Assembly (NCBI GenBank): GCA_024811115.1 | Contig: JAKOGH010000737.1 | Location: 1-21,762, forward strand | Direction: 5' to 3' | DNA length: 21,762 nt | DNA from: Terana coerulea | Lineage: Eukaryota > Basidiomycota > Agaricomycetes > Polyporales > Phanerochaetaceae | Part shown: positions 17,803-21,762 of the stretch, piece by piece | Numbering within the stretch: position 1 is the stretch's first letter | Layout: every line of letters starts with the position of its first letter | Made by a program: the position numbers and the translations under genes | The notes under the pieces: generated by a model | What the model was told of the DNA's origin: nothing | The model's input: only the letters and a program-made list of their open reading frames with translations | Database searches by the model: none

Positions 17803-20372
17803 CTACAGTGCGGGCTTCCCTGCCGTCTGGAACAGTTTCAGAGGTCAGCTCCTCAGAGAAAGTTGAGGTCGAGAAGAGAAGATGACGTACCTCGATCGGA
17901 AGCAATAACATTAATACCGATGATGCGATGAATAGGCTTGCGGATACGAAGATAGGCCTGTATAGTTATTATTACCTCATGAGCTAGAGACGGGAAAGTA
18001 AAGGACATACGCATTGGCAGTAGAAGCAGACCCGCCGCCGGACGCAGGCGTGGTAGCAATTTTTATTATGGGGGCAAGAAGGCCAGTGATACGGTTCAAT
18101 GCGGAGCACAGAGCGTCTCCCGTTCCACGGTGTGGGGCAGGGAAGACCTCAGGCGTGTACGCATATAAAACGCCATACATCTAGAAGCGATGAAACGATG
18201 ATTAGTAATGTATCATTGATACAAGAAGTGTCCAAAACTCGAGCACGTACAGCATTCCTACGTGGAGATGATCAGCAAGGCAATGCACCAGCGAACATCC
18301 TAAGAACTCACTGAGTTATGCCGGACACGCAGGAGTACGCCAACACAGCCCGCTCATGGCCACTTGTCGTGAACAAGAACAAGAACAGGCCCGTCAACGC
18401 CGTCGAGATAGCCATCGTCAGTTTCCGGCCACCCATCGCGAACTTGCTCTGGTCCTTGCGCGTCCAGTCGACGACAAGGCAGGCGATGATGGAGCCAGGG
18501 ACGCCACACGACGAGATAATGGCGTAGTTACGGTACGTCGTGAACGTCGAGCTGCTGACGTCCGTTACACGTGTTGAGAGATAGAGCGTCACGAAGCCGT
18601 TGAAGAGCGGGTAGGCGAGACCGATGAGGCTGCAGGGTACCAAGTCGTGAGCAACGGCGTTTAGGGTGAGCGATAGCTTTGGACGCACCCCAGAGTATGA
18701 TGGTGATGGTCGTGTTGACGAACAACCGCTTCGTCTGGAAGAGCGGCTTAACGTGCGAGCTGCCCGGTGCAGTACCCATCAGCTTCTGGCTTCAGCGACA
18801 CGCTCCTTAGACACGTACAAGGAGAAACTAGACAGCGACTTCTTGATGATCTGCCAGGTTGTAAAACGAACGGGCGGAGCGTCGATACCCTTCTCGCCTG
18901 ATGATGCTTGGAGGGCCTCAGTCGTGAGCGTGATCGAGCGTCCGTTCTTCATCGCAATTCTTCGCAAGACCTGAACATGACAGCATTGCTTAATAATATT
19001 TAAAAACAGTGAAGACAGAGGGCGTACGTTGATCGCGTCTTCATCACGGCCTTGAGCGATGAGGTATTTTGATGACTCTTCGAGGTCAAAAACAATGAAG
19101 CGGAAGACCCACATGAGGAAGGTCACGCCACCGCTGCACAATGTGTCAGAGATGAAGACTACCCACCGGCATGGTCACTTACAGCACAAAGCTAGAGAGG
19201 CGCATATAGTCAGTACGGTGACCGGGACAACCTCCAAGTAAGAACGTACAAGGTATATCTCCAACCCGGGTTGTTGGACCTCGTGCATTCAGCTGCTGAT
19301 GCGCACGAGAAGTTTGAAATTAACGGCCACGCGACTAGCGACGCGAAGAGCTGGCCCAGAGCCCACCATGCAGACAAAAGGGTCAAAAGCCACTGCATGC
19401 GTCAAAGGAACAACTAAGTATCACGCTCATGAGACGATACAAGTCTGAACACGAACCTGATGAGATTGCGGTACGTGCTCGAGGAAAATCGCGCCTGCAA
19501 TTATATGATCAGTACGCATACACCCAGCTTTCGCGAATGCATGGGACACCCCAAAGACATACCATCTACTGGCAAGCTGTGGAATACGGTGCCCTTGTGA
19601 GCTTCGATGTCAGAGTCAGAAGCGCAAGAACGTACTTTCCGCCCACGCCGAAGCCCAAGCAGGCGATGAGCGCGCATAGAGTAACAAAACTGTTCGCTCC
19701 TCCGCTGGCAATACCAAAGACGCCTGCAATAAAGAGGGTGATGTTGAACGAAGGGCGGCGTCCGATCAGGTCCGCCATGATACCCCACAGGGCTAGCCAC
19801 GAGTTCATCAGACCCGGGCAGTGAACTAACGGTGAAGAAGGACGCACTTGCTCCAAGGATGAGTCCGACGTAGAGCGCAAGCGTAGCGTACTCGACCCGG
19901 ACAGGGTTAAGCTCAAGCTCTATCTGAGGTAGAATGATGGCTACGCCCTGTAGCCAGATGTCTAAAGAAGACGGGAGGTCAGTTGGATACGAAGCGATAA
20001 AACGTAGTTATAAGAAGCGTACTATCTGCCATCCACCCAAAGCCTGTCAAAAAGAATAGTTGGATTTGGTAACGTCCGAATCCGACCCTGAGGGAACGCT
20101 TGAGCTCCGTGACGTACTGCAAAACCGTGAAGCACCCACTCGTTCTGTAGACAGTCATTAACTGCGTTCGGACCGGTCAGATTACTATACACCAACGGGA
20201 ATATGATTCACAACGTACTAAGTCGGCACTTAGCCTCGTACGCGGCAGAGACTCCGTCCTCCGCGGCAATAGTACTCATGGTGTCCATCTCTTCCAGACT
20301 TTTTGGCCCCACCTGCTTCTCCATGATACCCTCTTCGTTGCGCTTTTCGTCTTTGATGCTGGTTGTAGACAT
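17803..20372 (-). CDS. MFS-A: major facilitator superfamily transporter (SVOP/sugar-transporter-like), 16 exons
   Basis: A 12-TM transporter of about 538 residues for a small organic solute; substrate unknown. Start ATG at 20372 (MSTTSIKDEK, context ACCGCCATG). Exons: 20372-20219, about 20116-20023, 19961-19848, 19792-19636, 19576-19563, 19494-19457, 19392-19250, 19191-19183, 19133-19028, 18970-18819, 18759-18689, 18629-18312, 18257-18251, 18180-18011, 17936-17891 and 17826-17803. Motifs: VGFGRYQIQLFFLTGFGWMA, MFS motif A GIMADLIGRRPSF, WLLTLLSAWWALGQL, YLIAQGRDEDA in the central loop, MYGVLYAYTPEVFP, RGTGDALCSALNRITG, and the end LLLPIETAGKPAL. Three exons are only 14, 9 and 7 nt. One base is missing at the 18689/18629 junction (a G or C run), and the exon 1-2 junction is out of phase. 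Introns are 49-74 bp apart from the unresolved first. DUF-A starts about 230 bp below the stop. Confidence 0.88.
18251..18257 (-). other. 7-nt microexon of MFS-A, conserved in MFS-B
   Basis: GAATGCT lies between an AG acceptor (CACGTAG) and a GTACGT donor. It supplies exactly the residues that bridge GIT(Q) and MYGVLYAY, restoring SGITQNAMYGVLY in frame. The MFS-B remnant keeps the same arrangement at 15280-15286 (AG|GGATGCT|GTACGT). Confidence 0.7.
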
Positions 20373-21762
20373 GGCGGTCGGAATTCGTGAGACAAGAGGG
20401 GAGAGGGAGTCGATGGGAGTCGAGAGGAAAGCCTCGGAGGAACGTGAAGGCACGAGAAATCGGTTGCCTAAGACGGGGGCTTGGCAGCGTGGACAATCAA
20501 GCGGGGTACAAAGTTGCTGAACGTCTTTACAGTCAACGAACGTGGGCTTCCGGCCGGGTGGTCGCTGAAATAAAGTTGAGATGTTGTCGAAGGCAGTCAG
20601 CCTTCATTTTCTTTGAAGGTCTTTCAGCACGCTGACTCTGCTCCATCTGGGAATGAAAGCGGATGTATATGTAAATTTCTTTCACATTTGCGAATGCACG
20701 ACTGACTGACCATGATGAGTCCGGCCACAACGGTGTACAGCCGGGAGTATGACGGTGGGCGGAAGCAAGATGAAAGATGGTAAGCGCCCTTAGGCGTTCA
20801 ATGTTGTTATCTCGTCCAAGCCCCGTGTTGTTGGCGGAATGCTCGTTCACACCGTATCATACCAGACCCGCGTTGAATATCTCGGTATGTACACGCGCTC
20901 TACAAAATCTGTCTTCTTTCTAGGATATTCATGCTTATCAAGAGGTGCAGCTCCTTTCTCCGCTTTGCGTCGGTTATCTTGGAATTACCATCTATAGAAC
21001 ACTTCAGATCTCCCAAAACTTACAGGGAACGAATGCAATTTCCAACTGTGGGGCAGTGCGAGCCGTCCGAGGCAGCATTCTGCCACGAAAAGACCCGTCA
21101 GGGAAAACCGAACATGAGATCGCCATGGCCAAGGCCGTCGCTGCCGAGTGCGAAGTCAGCGTCCGACGCCCGCCTCGGCGGAGGCGGGCTTGCAGGCGGC
21201 GGGTAACAAGCCCGCACCCTCAACGGGTGAAGCATTGAAGAATGCTCTGTTACTGGATGGGGAATTTGGACAAGGTGTCCTCGGTAAGATGAATCCATGG
21301 GTGCCGGTGGAAACCACAAGCTAATCCTGAACATAGGAGAGACGCAGCTCACCAGCTCCCATGCCAAGTCCCGCGACACTGAGGCTTGGCTGCTCCTTGG
21401 GATGTACAGTTGACGCATGCTCGGCATGGATACACTGCACAGGCCAGCGAATACGGCAGATCAAATCCGACGACAGGGACTGCCAAACAATAGGATATTC
21501 TGAATCGGCCCCAGGACGATCTAGGGGCGACCGCAGCTTATATGAAAGCATCTAAAGCCTGGCTTGAGGACGTTAGCCCTCGCTGACAACTCGTCACTTA
21601 TTAAAGTTTGAGCAAGATAAAGGGGCAATATAGACATCATTCTTGCCCTCGCGCGAGACTTCACATATCTCAAATTCCATCCTGATAATGAGTTCAGTCG
21701 TACACCGCATATAGTGACTTGCAGTAACACGACACACCTCTTCTAAAGCCCATATCGGTGCT
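20373..21762. other. MFS-A upstream region; no gene recognised
   Basis: The part next to 20372 must hold the MFS-A promoter; GCGGGG at 20501-20506 fits the fungal CreA/Mig1 carbon-repressor core (SYGGRG), but a single site is weak evidence. Open frames up to 109 codons on both strands (for example 20931-21206, 21098-21427, 21521-21730) show no family resemblance. A strong hairpin lies at 21168-21189. The last 500 bp could be part of a further gene, but I could not splice one. Confidence 0.45.
21168..21189. repeat. GC-rich hairpin, 9-bp perfect stem
   Basis: GCCCGCCTC, loop GGCG, GAGGCGGGC. More G+C-rich repeats of GGCGG follow up to about 21213. It could be a repeat relic or a structured element; no U-tract follows and no gene is adjacent, so I do not call it a terminator. 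Confidence 0.5.

Noticed and set aside
1..21762. tRNA genes, rRNA genes, CRISPR arrays
   Set aside because: Scanning both strands by eye I saw no tRNA A/B-box pair with a cloverleaf, no rRNA core sequence and no regularly spaced short repeats.

Overview
This window looks like nuclear DNA of a filamentous basidiomycete (Agaricomycete-like). Genes are split by many introns of about 45-75 bp with GTRNGY donors and CTGAC/CTGAT-like branch points. One gene is a clear fungal CHK1. A gene with a DUF6533-type seven-transmembrane pattern, common in mushroom genomes, is present, together with a Ty3/gypsy chromovirus. All gene models were spliced by eye from the sequence; no database search was run.

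Layout: 1-1253 has no recognisable gene, only a small dispersed repeat. 1254-3594 (minus) is CHK1, the DNA-damage checkpoint kinase, in ten exons; it reads as a 554-residue protein only if four single-base homopolymer contractions are corrected. 3950-5801 (minus) is an intact 11-exon gene for a coiled-coil protein of about 406 residues with a nuclear localisation signal. 6311-13379 (plus) is a full-length LTR retrotransposon: 318/317-bp LTRs, a Tf1-like self-primer/PBS pair, a small Cys-rich leader ORF, gag with a CCHC knuckle, and pol with protease, RT, RNase H, integrase and a C-terminal chromodomain, all riddled with indels.

From 13380 to 20372 (all minus) lies a decayed tandem array of a two-gene unit: a 12-TM MFS transporter followed about 200 bp later by a DUF6533-like seven-TM protein. 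Unit 1 (MFS-A 20372-17803, DUF-A 17576-15925) is nearly complete. Unit 2 (MFS-B about 15790-15065, DUF-C 14848-14690) consists of fragments. Unit 3 has the last exons of an MFS gene (MFS-C, 14655-14490), then a TA-flanked 474-bp inverted-repeat element (MITE), then the 5' part of a DUF gene (DUF-B, 13822-13380), cut off exactly at the retrotransposon 3' LTR. 20373-21762 holds the MFS-A upstream region and no gene I recognise.

Most notable: the repeated MFS-DUF6533 pairing, the self-priming chromovirus with an extra leader ORF, the MITE, the many microexons (7, 8, 9, 14 and 16 nt), and the lack of a target-site duplication around the retrotransposon, which suggests it sits on a rearrangement breakpoint.
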